Assembly (NCBI RefSeq): GCF_913778665.1
Contig: NZ_CAJYVQ010000009.1
Location: forward strand, 248,001 to 312,000
Direction of reading: 5' to 3'
DNA length: 64,000 nucleotides
Source: an uncultured Stenotrophomonas sp.
GTDB taxonomy: Bacteria; Pseudomonadota; Gammaproteobacteria; Xanthomonadales; Xanthomonadaceae
Below the pieces are notes generated by a model. It saw only the letters and a program-made list of their open reading frames with translations. It did no database searches and was not told the origin of the DNA. Below are positions 1 to 10,460 of the stretch, piece after piece. The translations under genes were made by a program, and so were the position numbers. The number at the start of each line of letters is the position of its first letter. Position 1 is the stretch's first letter.

Positions 1-2
1 GC

Positions 3-638
3 GCGCTGGCGATGTCGTGGATCATGAAGAAGTGGCGTCGCGACAAGAGCGAGCACCCGCTGATGCTGGAGCTGCCGTCGTACCGGCTGCCGCACGTGCG
101 CGACCTGGCGGTGGGCCTGTACGAGCGCGGCATGATCTTCCTCAAGCGCGTCGGCGGCATCATCCTGGCGCTGACCATCCTGTTGTGGGTGCTGCTGTCG
201 TTCCCGGCCGCGCCGGTCGGCGCCACCATGCCCGCGATCGATTACAGCTACGCCGGCCAGATCGGCCATGCGATGGCGGTGTTCTTCGCGCCGCTGGGCT
301 TCAACTGGCAGATCTGCATCGCGTTGATCCCTGGCCTGGCCGCGCGCGAGGTGGCGGTGTCTTCGCTGGCCACCGTGTATGCGCTGTCGGCAGCGGATGA
401 CGATGCCGCCAGCCAGGCGCTGACCCCGCTGATCAGCGACGGCTGGTCACTGGCCACCGCGCTTTCGCTGCTGGTCTGGTACATCTACGCCCCGATGTGC
501 ATCTCGACGCTGGCCACCATCAAGCGCGAGACCAACTCGTGGAAGCAGATGGGCTTCGCCGCGTTCTACCTGTTCGCAGCGGCGTATGTGGCCGCGCTGA
601 TCACCTACCAGGTGACCAAGGCGCTGGGAGGCGGCTGA
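3..638 (+). CDS. feoB: Ferrous iron transport protein B, C-terminal part (5' end outside window)
   Basis: This is the last 211 residues of FeoB, the inner-membrane Fe(II) importer; the frame is open to the window edge, so the GTPase domain lies upstream. Visible are a membrane segment (about residues 50-70 of the fragment), the conserved Gate-type stretch GLAAREVAVSSLATVYAL, and further hydrophobic helices at the C-terminus ending in YQVTKALGGG. The stop overlaps the next start by one base (TGATG), so the downstream small gene is probably translationally coupled. FeoB membership is established from the C-terminal gate motif; feoA would be expected upstream but cannot be seen. Confidence 0.93.
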   Translation, partial: ALAMSWIMKKWRRDKSEHPLMLELPSYRLPHVRDLAVGLYERGMIFLKRVGGIILALTILLWVLLSFPAAPVGATMPAIDYSYAGQIGHAMAVFFAPLGFNWQICIALIPGLAAREVAVSSLATVYALSAADDDAASQALTPLISDGWSLATALSLLVWYIYAPMCISTLATIKRETNSWKQMGFAAFYLFAAAYVAALITYQVTKALGGG

Positions 639-892
639 TGGATACCGGCCTGCTGATCCAGTACCTGATCATCGCGGTGGCCGTGCTGGTCAGTGCCTGG
701 GTGGTACTGAAGAAGCAGTTCCCCGGCACCGTGCGCAAGCTGCGCGGAGCGCTGGCGCTGGCCCTGCTGAAGCCGGGCCGCGCTGCCTGGCTGCAGGCGC
801 TGGGGCGGAAGGTCGCGCCGCCGGCCATCGGCGGTGCTGGCGCCTGTGGTGGCTGCGACAGCTGCGGGCCAACGCCGCCGAAGCAGCACTGA
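638..892 (+). CDS. Small membrane protein with Cys motif, DUF6587-like, in feo operon
   Basis: The 84-residue product has one N-terminal membrane helix (about residues 5-25), a basic middle and a C-terminal cysteine cluster, C70-G-G-C73-D-S-C76, followed by a short polar tail. Its start overlaps the feoB stop by one base. The length and topology match the small DUF6587-type proteins found after feoB in Xanthomonadaceae. I infer a role accompanying Fe(II) import, perhaps like FeoC, which is also small and Cys-bearing, but it is not a recognisable FeoC winged helix. Function unproven. Confidence 0.8.
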   Translation: MDTGLLIQYLIIAVAVLVSAWVVLKKQFPGTVRKLRGALALALLKPGRAAWLQALGRKVAPPAIGGAGACGGCDSCGPTPPKQH

Positions 893-932
893 CGCTGCTT
901 TTCCTGCCCCGGTGGGTGCCAACCTTCGTCCT

Positions 933-960
933 GTGGGTGCGAACCTTGGTTCGCACACCC
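933..960. repeat. SMAG-like palindrome downstream of feo operon
   Basis: A perfect 9-bp inverted repeat, gtgcgaacc / ggttcgcac with a 2-base loop (937-956), is preceded by a similar imperfect copy at 911-931. It lies between the convergent feo unit and the quinone reductase gene, where it may act as a bidirectional 3' structure. It resembles the short extragenic palindromes common in Stenotrophomonas. Confidence 0.6.
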
Positions 961-988
961 ATGAGATCCATCCGCGCATGGCACGGAG

Positions 989-1570
989 CTAGCCGGCCCG
1001 TGAACCCAGCTCCGCCGCCAGCGCGAGCCAGCGGGTACGCTGTGCCGGGGTACTGCTGCGTACCGCGCCCAGCCGGCTGACCCGCACCGGGCGGATGCCG
1101 CAGAACTCCAGGATCGTGGCGCGGATCTGGGTAATGCCCGGATCGCGATAGATCCAGCGGTAATACCAGGGCGGCGTATCCAGCGTAGTGATCACTCGTG
1201 CACTGCGCCCGGCCAGCAGCCGATCCCACCACACCGAATCGCGCCGGTAGCGGAAGGCGTAGCCCGGCAGCAGCACGCGGTCGAAGAAGCCCTTGAGCAG
1301 CGCCGGCATGGCGCCCCACCAGGTAGGGTAGACCAGTACCAGATGATCGCAGGCCTCGATCGCATCGGCGGCGTCCTGCAGGTCGGCCTCCAGCGGCTGG
1401 ATCTGGCGGTAACCGTGGCGCAGCACCGGGTCGAATTCAAGGTCGCCCAATGCGATCAGGCGCACCCGGTGGCCGGCGTTCTCGGCGGCCGTGGCATAGC
1501 GCTGGGCGATCGCGCCGCACAGGCTGTCGCGGTCGGGGTGGCCGAGCAGGATCAGGATGGAACGGGACAC
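989..1570 (-). CDS. NAD(P)H-dependent flavodoxin-fold oxidoreductase (quinone reductase family)
   Basis: The product (193 aa) is a flavodoxin_2/NQO-type cytosolic flavoprotein. It shows the N-terminal beta strand and FMN/FAD loop (LILLGHPDRDS, residues 7-17), the signature PTWWG (82-86) followed by LLKGFFDRVLLPG, and the usual short C-terminal helix. Such enzymes reduce quinones or related electrophiles by two electrons. I chose the GTG at 1570 because the preceding frame codes for nothing family-like and overlaps merR. It lies 55 bp after merR on the same strand, which suggests MerR control. Related names: MdaB, KefF, YwrO. Confidence 0.85.
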   Translation of the reverse strand: MSRSILILLGHPDRDSLCGAIAQRYATAAENAGHRVRLIALGDLEFDPVLRHGYRQIQPLEADLQDAADAIEACDHLVLVYPTWWGAMPALLKGFFDRVLLPGYAFRYRRDSVWWDRLLAGRSARVITTLDTPPWYYRWIYRDPGITQIRATILEFCGIRPVRVSRLGAVRSSTPAQRTRWLALAAELGSRAG

Positions 1571-1625
1571 GGCAACCTCGGGCAATGGAAAGCACGCGAG
1601 GTTGCGGTCTGCCCCAGGGGCAGAG

Positions 1626-2021
1626 TCAAGCCGGGGTGGTGCAGCCGCTGGGTTCCAGGATGCAGTCGCCGCTGCCGGAGTGCAGCCACTGCTGCAGTTC
1701 GTCGCTGACCTGCTGCAGGTCGCGCTCGACCTGCGCCAAGCGCACCCGCTCGCCGGCAATGCGGCTGCGCTGCTGTTCCAGCAAGGCCAGCACCGCTGGC
1801 CAGTCGAGCCGTCCATCACGGCCCTGCAGGCGCGAGATCGCGGCCAGGGTGATGCCCAGCCCCAGTGCCTGGCGGATCAGCTGAACCCAGGCCACGTCCT
1901 GTTCGCTGTAGTCGCGATAGCGGTTCAGGCGTGGCACCGGCGGCAGCAGTCCACGCGCCTCGTACAGGCGGATCGCCTTGGCGCTGGCACCGGTCAGGCG
2001 GCTGACTTCGGAGATGCGCAT
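1626..2021 (-). CDS. MerR-family transcriptional regulator with C-terminal Cys pair
   Basis: A 131-residue MerR regulator. The N-terminus is the typical winged HTH (MRISEVSRLTGASAKAIRLY), followed by the NRYRDY wing segment and a long dimerisation helix (about residues 75-113). After the helix there is C120-x6-C127 (CILEPSGC), close in placement to the metal- or redox-sensing cysteine loops of CueR/ZntR-type members. It starts 4 bp after the SDR stop and precedes the quinone reductase, so SDR-merR-reductase reads as one operon. The inducer is unknown; a thiol/electrophile or metal signal is my inference. Confidence 0.85.
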   Translation of the reverse strand: MRISEVSRLTGASAKAIRLYEARGLLPPVPRLNRYRDYSEQDVAWVQLIRQALGLGITLAAISRLQGRDGRLDWPAVLALLEQQRSRIAGERVRLAQVERDLQQVSDELQQWLHSGSGDCILEPSGCTTPA

Positions 2022-2025
2022 CGGC

Positions 2026-2787
2026 TCAGTCCCGCACCAGTCCGCCGTCCACCACCAGGTTCTGGCCGGTCACCGCGCGCGACCACGGGCTGGCGAAGAA
2101 CAGCGCGGCATCGGCGAACTCGGCCGGGGTGGTGACGCTGCGCAGTGGCGTGTTGGCGGCGATGTAGTCGAACACCGCTTCGGGTGTGGCGGCACTGGCA
2201 TCGGTGGTGCGCAGCAGTCCGCCGGACAGCATGTTTACCGTGATGCCATGCGGGCCGAGGTCGCCGGCCAGTGTGCGGGTCAGCGACAGCAGTGCGGCCT
2301 TGGCGGCGGTGTAGTCGTGGTAGGGCACCACCGGATTCTGGAACAGGTTGGTGCCGATGTTGATCACCCGGCCGAAGCGACGCGCCTGCATGCCAGGCAG
2401 GGCAGCCTGCACGGTGTTCAGCGCGCCGCGCACGCTGCCCTCGAACTGCGCCTGGAAGGCCGGCCAGCCGATTTCGGAGGCGCCGACGCGGGCATCGCCG
2501 TTGAACGAGAACGCGGCCAGCGCGTTGTTGACCACGGTGGTGACACCTTGGCCGAAGTGGGCCAGTGCCTGTTGCAGCATCGTATCGACCTGGCTGCGGT
2601 CGGTGATGTCGGCCGGCAGCGCGATCGCCTGTCCGCCCAGCTCGCTGGCCAGTGCGCGCGCGGCACTCTCGCTGCGATGGTAGTTGACGATGACGCGCGC
2701 GCCTTGCCCGGCGAAGGCGCGAGCGATGTGCTGGCCAAGCCCGCGCCCGGCACCGGTGACCAGCACCAGTTGTTCACTGATCTGCAT
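2026..2787 (-). CDS. SDR-family oxidoreductase (FabG-like) with Thr in place of catalytic Ser
   Basis: A 253-residue classical short-chain dehydrogenase/reductase. It has the Rossmann motif TGAGRGLG (11-18), NNA (87-89), and the active-site YTAAK (Y159, K163). The position 13 residues before the Tyr, normally Ser, is Thr146 (NIGTN). The C-terminal VDGGL is typical of FabG-type enzymes, so NADPH is the likely cofactor; the natural substrate is unknown. It heads the minus-strand operon with merR and the quinone reductase and is divergent from dapB across 89 bp. 3-oxoacyl-ACP reductase is the usual automatic name but is not supported by context. Confidence 0.85.
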   Translation of the reverse strand: MQISEQLVLVTGAGRGLGQHIARAFAGQGARVIVNYHRSESAARALASELGGQAIALPADITDRSQVDTMLQQALAHFGQGVTTVVNNALAAFSFNGDARVGASEIGWPAFQAQFEGSVRGALNTVQAALPGMQARRFGRVINIGTNLFQNPVVPYHDYTAAKAALLSLTRTLAGDLGPHGITVNMLSGGLLRTTDASAATPEAVFDYIAANTPLRSVTTPAEFADAALFFASPWSRAVTGQNLVVDGGLVRD

Positions 2788-2876
2788 GAGGGGCTGCCAT
2801 CCATTGCACGAAAGGGCATGCAGCGTAGCAGCGATGGCGCTTGCCGGAGCGGGCGTGCTGCCGCTAGCCTGCAGGC

Positions 2877-3596
2877 ATGAACCAGACTCCCCTGCGATTG
2901 CTCATTCACGGCGCCTCCGGGCGCATGGGCCAGGCCCTGCTGCGGTTGGCCGCCGAACATCCCGAAACCCTGCAGATCGTGGCCGCGGTGACCGGCCGTG
3001 CGCCGGCCCAGCGCGTGGTCGATGGCGTACCGTTCTTCGCTGCCAGTGAGCTGCCCGGTGCGCCGGCATTCGACGTGGCGATCGACTTCAGCCTGCCGGA
3101 GGGTTTCGACCCGATGCTGGCGCTGTGCGTGGAGCGAGGCGCGGGCCTGGTCTCGGGCACGACCGGGATCTCCAGTACGCAGCGCCAGGCGCTGGAGGCG
3201 GCGGCGGCGAAGATTCCACTGGTCTGGGCCTCGAATTTCAGCCTGGGCGTGGCGGTGCTGGACGAACTGGTCGAGCGCGCGGCGCAGGCGCTGACCGGCT
3301 GGGACTGCGACATTGTCGAATCGCACCACACGCAGAAAAAGGACGCTCCGTCGGGTACCGCGCTGACCCTGGGGGCGGCCGCGCAACGGGGCGGGTCGGA
3401 GCCGCATTACGCCAGCCTGCGTGCCGGTGACATCGTGGGCGAGCACCTGGTGCAGTTCACCGGGCTGGGCGAGCGCATCGAGCTGGTGCACCGGGCCACC
3501 AACCGCGACATCTTCGCCCGCGGCGCCCTGTTCGCCGCCCGCCAGCTGCAGGGCCGGGCGGCGGGCAGCTACCGGGTGCGGGACCTCCTGCAGTAG
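2877..3596 (+). CDS. dapB: 4-hydroxy-tetrahydrodipicolinate reductase
   Basis: DapB (239 aa) performs the NAD(P)H-dependent reduction in the diaminopimelate/lysine pathway in the cytosol. The nucleotide-binding GASGRMG lies at residues 12-18 and the catalytic block SHHTQKKDAPSGT at 149-161, with the general-acid His (150/151) and Lys154. GTTG (94-97) contributes to cofactor contacts. The protein is somewhat shorter than the E. coli enzyme (about 273 aa), as is usual in this family branch. It is followed by a repeat-bearing spacer and then carA, an order also known from other gamma-proteobacteria. Confidence 0.96.
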   Translation: MNQTPLRLLIHGASGRMGQALLRLAAEHPETLQIVAAVTGRAPAQRVVDGVPFFAASELPGAPAFDVAIDFSLPEGFDPMLALCVERGAGLVSGTTGISSTQRQALEAAAAKIPLVWASNFSLGVAVLDELVERAAQALTGWDCDIVESHHTQKKDAPSGTALTLGAAAQRGGSEPHYASLRAGDIVGEHLVQFTGLGERIELVHRATNRDIFARGALFAARQLQGRAAGSYRVRDLLQ

Positions 3597-3610
3597 GGGG
3601 TCTGACGCCT

Positions 3611-3703
3611 GGGGTCGGATCCCTTTCCAGCGGGAAGGGCTCTGGCCCTATCCAAGGGCGCCTGGGGTCAGAGCCTTTCCCGTGCAGGAATGGATCCAAC
3701 CCC
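3611..3703. repeat. Extragenic nested inverted repeat, GGGGTC-(A/G)-GA type
   Basis: The dapB-carA spacer (3597-3930) contains four related arms: ggggtcggatccctttcc (3611-3628), cgggaagggctctggccc (3631-3648), ggggtcagagcctttccc (3664-3681) and an arm ending ggatccaacccc (3703). They can pair in alternative ways. Related copies occur at 10310-10350 and 36190-36208, so this is a second dispersed repeat family distinct from the GTAG palindromes. No gene is seen in the spacer apart from the carA leader. Confidence 0.7.
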
Positions 3704-3797
3704 GTCTCCGGCCCGCATACGCCGCCGGATTGAAATGAACGCGCAATTGCCTGTTCATGAACCGCGATAACCGCTGGCGCGAGCGCCCCGGCAGCGC

Positions 3798-3803
3798 TAC
3801 AAT
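3798..3803 (+). promoter_or_regulatory. Candidate -10 box of carA
   Basis: tacaat at 3798-3803 is the best -10 element upstream of carA. The -35 position (around 3775-3780, tggcgc) is a poor match. It is placed just before the leader hairpin, giving an expected transcript start near 3810. Confidence 0.4.
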
Positions 3804-3827
3804 TCGCACTCGCCGAATCACGAAAGC

Positions 3828-3862
3828 CGGACCGGTCCCAGACCGTACGTCCGCGCTTTTTT
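3828..3862 (+). promoter_or_regulatory. Terminator-like hairpin in carA leader (possible attenuator)
   Basis: cggaccggt (3828-3836) pairs with accg and gtccg (3842-3853, with a 3-base bulge) around a cccag loop. It is followed by cgc and six T residues (3857-3862). This is the shape of an intrinsic terminator and lies between the candidate -10 box and the carA start at 3931. Pyrimidine-responsive attenuation of carAB is my inference; no leader peptide was identified. Confidence 0.5.
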
Positions 3863-3930
3863 GCAACCGGATTTCCGTGAAGCGCAGGCGTGACTTCGGC
3901 AGCCCCCTCGGTAGCCAAAGTGAGATTCCC

Positions 3931-5058
3931 GTGACCCAAGCCGCAATCCTCGTCCTCGAAGACGGCACCGTATTCGAGGGCGAATCCGTAGGCGCGCCCG
4001 GCCTGTCCGTCGGTGAGGTGGTGTTCAACACCGCCATGACCGGCTATCAGGAAGTGTTGACCGACCCGTCCTACGCCCGGCAGATGGTCACGCTGACCTA
4101 TCCGCATATCGGCAACACCGGCATGACCGACCAGGACAATGAAGCGTCCAAGGTGTGGTCGGCCGGCCTGATCGTGCGCGATGTTCCGCGCCGCCCCAGC
4201 AACTGGCGTAGCCAGGTGTCGCTGCAGGATTGGCTGATCCAGCGAGGCGTGGTCGCCATCGCCGGCATCGACACCCGCAAGCTGACCCGCATCCTGCGCG
4301 AGAAGGGCGCGCAGAACGGTGCGCTGATGGCCGGCGACATCGACGTGGAAAAGGCACTGGAAGCCGCCCGCAAGTTCCCGGGGCTGAAGGGCATGGATCT
4401 GGCCAGGGTCGTCACTACCGAGAAGACCTACACCTGGACCGAGGGCCAGCTGGACCTGGATGCCAATGCCTTCGTCAGCGTGCCGGCCAAGTACAAGGTC
4501 GTGGCCTACGACTTCGGCGTGAAGACCAACATCCTGCGCATGCTGGCCGAGCGCGGCTGCGAAGTGACCGTGGTGCCGGCGCAGACCCCGGCTGCCGAGG
4601 TGCTGGCACTGAGGCCGGACGGCGTGTTCCTGTCCAACGGCCCGGGTGACCCGGAACCGTGCGACTACGCCATCGAAGCGATCAAGACCTTCATCGATGT
4701 GAAGATCCCGACCTTCGGCATCTGCCTGGGCCACCAGCTGCTGGGCCTGGCCTCGGGCGCCAAGACCATGAAGATGGGCCACGGCCACCACGGCGCCAAC
4801 CATCCGGTGCAGGACCTGGACAGTGGCCGGGTGATGATCACCTCGCAGAACCACGGCTTCGCGATCGATGAAACGACCCTGCCGGCCACCCTGCGCGTGA
4901 CCCACCGTTCGCTGTTCGACGGCACCAACCAGGGCGTTGCCCGCACCGACGTGCCGGCGTTCTCGTTCCAGGGCCACCCGGAAGCGTCGCCGGGCCCGAC
5001 CGACGTCGGCCCGCTGTTCGACCGTTTCGTGGCGCTGATGGACGAGGCCCGGGCCTGA
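3931..5058 (+). CDS. carA: Carbamoyl-phosphate synthase small (glutaminase) subunit
   Basis: CarA (375 aa) hydrolyses glutamine and passes ammonia to CarB for carbamoyl phosphate, the precursor of arginine and pyrimidines. The N-terminal domain begins with the family-typical [13 protein letters not shown]. The class I amidotransferase domain shows the nucleophile Cys265 in [10 protein letters not shown] and the partner His349/Glu351 in [12 protein letters not shown] chose the GTG at 3931 because it gives the expected length; the open frame further upstream lies in the leader hairpin. The stop overlaps the next ATG by one base. Confidence 0.96.
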   Translation: MTQAAILVLEDGTVFEGESVGAPGLSVGEVVFNTAMTGYQEVLTDPSYARQMVTLTYPHIGNTGMTDQDNEASKVWSAGLIVRDVPRRPSNWRSQVSLQDWLIQRGVVAIAGIDTRKLTRILREKGAQNGALMAGDIDVEKALEAARKFPGLKGMDLARVVTTEKTYTWTEGQLDLDANAFVSVPAKYKVVAYDFGVKTNILRMLAERGCEVTVVPAQTPAAEVLALRPDGVFLSNGPGDPEPCDYAIEAIKTFIDVKIPTFGICLGHQLLGLASGAKTMKMGHGHHGANHPVQDLDSGRVMITSQNHGFAIDETTLPATLRVTHRSLFDGTNQGVARTDVPAFSFQGHPEASPGPTDVGPLFDRFVALMDEARA

Positions 5059-5600
5059 TGCGCAACCTTGCTCTGCTGCCGCTGCTGTGTGTCGCCGGGC
5101 TTGCTTCAGCGGCGCCGGCGACCGATGCCGCTGTGGCCGAGGTGATGCGGAAGCTGCACAAGGATTCGATCGGGGTCGATCTGGCCGCTGAGCTGGTTGC
5201 TGGAGAGCCGGCGCTGAATGCGCTGCCGGAAGAGCGTCGCCAATGCGCACGCGGTGCCATTCATTCGGTGCTGCAGAGCAAGATGCGGCAAGCGGTGATC
5301 AGCCAGCTGGGCAACGACGGTGACGCCGTCATCGACGAATGGTCGCGCTTCCTGGACACGCCGTCCGGGAAGGGCTACCAGGCAATGACCGGCGGCCTCG
5401 CTGAGGCGGAGGCCGCATCCATCGGCGTGCAGAGCGAGCAGTATCAAACCGGACTCGAGACGTTCATGGCCAGCGCGGCGCATAAGCGCCTGTTGGCCAG
5501 TTTCGGTGACGCGGCCCCGTCCAGCGACCTGTTCCAGCAGTTGGCAGATGGGTTGCAGGACCAGTGCCGGATTGCGCTGAAACCCGAAGAGATTTCCTGA
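5058..5600 (+). CDS. Exported protein of unknown function between carA and carB
   Basis: A 180-residue product with a clear Sec signal peptide (LALLPLLCVAGLASAAPA, cleavage near residue 18-20) and a helical mature part containing two cysteines (in RRQCARG and QDQCRIA). Its ATG overlaps the carA stop, which implies translational coupling, and 54 bp separate it from carB. I recognise no enzyme motif; the helical organisation is reminiscent of DUF2059-type periplasmic proteins, but I cannot assign it. It is odd for a periplasmic protein to sit inside a two-gene cytosolic enzyme operon. Confidence 0.8.
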   Translation: MRNLALLPLLCVAGLASAAPATDAAVAEVMRKLHKDSIGVDLAAELVAGEPALNALPEERRQCARGAIHSVLQSKMRQAVISQLGNDGDAVIDEWSRFLDTPSGKGYQAMTGGLAEAEAASIGVQSEQYQTGLETFMASAAHKRLLASFGDAAPSSDLFQQLADGLQDQCRIALKPEEIS

Positions 5601-5654
5601 TCGACAGCGTGCGATCACTCCCCCTTGTCACGCTGTACTGACTTAGAGAAGAAA

Positions 5655-8893
<3,239 letters not shown>

Positions 8894-8897
<4 letters not shown>

Positions 8898-9370
8898 GAG
8901 CCCCGATCACCATGAAGGGCGCGCAGAAGCTGCGCGACGAACTGGATCACCTGAAGTCGGTAAAGCGCCCGAAGGTCATCGCCGCGATTGCTGAGGCGCG
9001 TGAGCATGGCGACCTGAAGGAGAATGCCGAGTACCACGCCGCGCGCGAGGAGCAGGGGTTCATCGAAGGCCGCATCAAGCAGCTGGAAGGCGAGCTGTCG
9101 CACGCCGAGATCATCGACGTGAGCAAGCTCAACGCCGGCTCGAAGGTGGTGTTCGGCGCCAGCGTGACCCTGGCCGACGTGGAAACCGACGAAGAGAAGA
9201 AGTACCAGATCGTCGGTGACCTGGAAGCGGACATCAAGCTGGGCCTCATCGCCATTTCCTCGCCGGTGGCGCGCGCGATGATCGGCAAGCTGGAAGGCGA
9301 TTCGATCGTGATCGACGCACCGGCCGGCCAGCGCGAATACGAAATCGTCAGCGTCAGCTACGTGGACTGA
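8894..9370 (+). CDS. greA: Transcription elongation factor GreA
   Basis: GreA (158 aa) rescues backtracked RNA polymerase by stimulating transcript cleavage. The N-terminal coiled coil carries the acidic tip ([20 protein letters not shown], about residues 36-55), and the C-terminal FKBP-like domain ends in the usual [11 protein letters not shown]. The ATGA overlap with carB puts it in the carA-carB-greA transcript, an arrangement also known from pseudomonads. Confidence 0.96.
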
Positions 9371-9373
9371 CGC

Positions 9374-10291
9374 GTGGCGACGGCGACCCTGCTGTTGCCG
9401 GCACGCAGCCGCTTTGCCGCGGCTGCGCTGCCGGACGATGTGGCACGCGCGCTCGGCCGTGCCGCGACGCTGCAGGTCGCGCCGGGCGAACGCGCGCAGC
9501 TGACGCGTCATTTCACGGTCGCCACGCCGCATTGGCCGGTGGCTGCGCTGACCCGCCAGCGTGACGTCGGCGACGCCGCTGGCGCCAGCTGGCTGCGCGC
9601 CGATCCGGCCTGCATGGTGCCGGACATGCATGGCGCGCGGATGATGGCCTACGGCGAGACGCTGCGGCCGACTCTGGCCGACAGTCTGGCGTTGCTGCCG
9701 GTGCTGCAGCCGTTGTTTGCCGAGGCTGGCTTCGTGCTGGATGCGCCTGATCCTTCGCGCTGGTACCTGCGACTGCCGATCGACCTTGCATTGCCGGCGT
9801 TCGACAGCCCGGACGAAGTGCTGGGCGATGACCTGTTCTCGCACCTGCCCGAAGGCGAGGGCGGTCGCCGCTGGCGCGCGCTGATGACCGAAGCGCAGGT
9901 GCTGCTGCACAACCATTCCTGGAATCAGCAACGTGCCGCGCAGGGCCAGCAGCCGATCAACTCGCTGTGGTTCTGGGGCGGTGGCGTGATGCCGGTATCG
10001 GTCAGTACGCCGCACGCGCAGGTGCGCAGCCGCGATGCGCTGCTGCAGGGCCTGGCCCTGGCCGCAGGGGTTGCCGTCGACGGCGAGCAGGCGGTGGATG
10101 CCTTGGTCGATCTGCGGCAGCTGCGCTCCCTGCAGCAGCTGGGCAATGATGCGATCCGGCCGTTGCTGGCCGCGCTCAAGCGTGGCGAGCTGCAGCGGTT
10201 GGTGCTCGATTTCGAGGATGGCGTGCAGTTCCAGCTTGACCGTGGCCAGCGCTGGCAGTTCTGGAAGAAGCCGCGCCAGCTGCACGATTGA
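9374..10291 (+). CDS. Conserved protein of the phosphoglycerate-mutase-like UCP015283 type
   Basis: A 305-residue soluble protein starting at a GTG three bases after greA and ending 169 bp before recJ. The most conserved-looking stretch is LHNHSWNQQRAAQGQQPINSLWFWGGG (about residues 177-203, two motifs joined). This type of protein, beside recJ in Xanthomonadaceae, is commonly labelled as phosphoglycerate mutase or regulatory protein. I see no alkaline-phosphatase-type metal motif to support enzymatic activity, so the function is open. The operon position suggests co-expression with carAB-greA. Confidence 0.75.
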   Translation: MATATLLLPARSRFAAAALPDDVARALGRAATLQVAPGERAQLTRHFTVATPHWPVAALTRQRDVGDAAGASWLRADPACMVPDMHGARMMAYGETLRPTLADSLALLPVLQPLFAEAGFVLDAPDPSRWYLRLPIDLALPAFDSPDEVLGDDLFSHLPEGEGGRRWRALMTEAQVLLHNHSWNQQRAAQGQQPINSLWFWGGGVMPVSVSTPHAQVRSRDALLQGLALAAGVAVDGEQAVDALVDLRQLRSLQQLGNDAIRPLLAALKRGELQRLVLDFEDGVQFQLDRGQRWQFWKKPRQLHD

Positions 10292-10309
10292 GCGGGGCCT
10301 CGATCGAGC

Positions 10310-10350
10310 GGGGTCGGATCCGTTTTGCATCGGAGAATGGCCCTGACCCC
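10310..10350. repeat. Extragenic GGGGTC-type inverted repeat
   Basis: ggggtcggatccgtttt starts at 10310 and an opposing arm ends ggccctgacccc at 10350. It is the same family as the copies at 3611-3703 and 36190-36208, and is followed directly by a SMAG palindrome. Confidence 0.65.
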
Positions 10351-10365
10351 GATGTTTGCCGGGTT

Positions 10366-10388
10366 TGCCGGCCAGCGGCCGGCACTAC
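10366..10388. repeat. SMAG palindrome upstream of recJ
   Basis: gccggcc (10367-10373), loop agc, ggccggc (10377-10383), then actac, which reads GTAGT on the minus strand. This is the SMAG layout of a GTAG head followed by a short perfect stem. Confidence 0.75.
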
Positions 10389-10460
10389 CGCATGTGCCGG
10401 GCGCAATCCCGCCACCCTGTTCCACGCGCGGTATCATCCCTCTGTCTTTCGTAACCGGCG

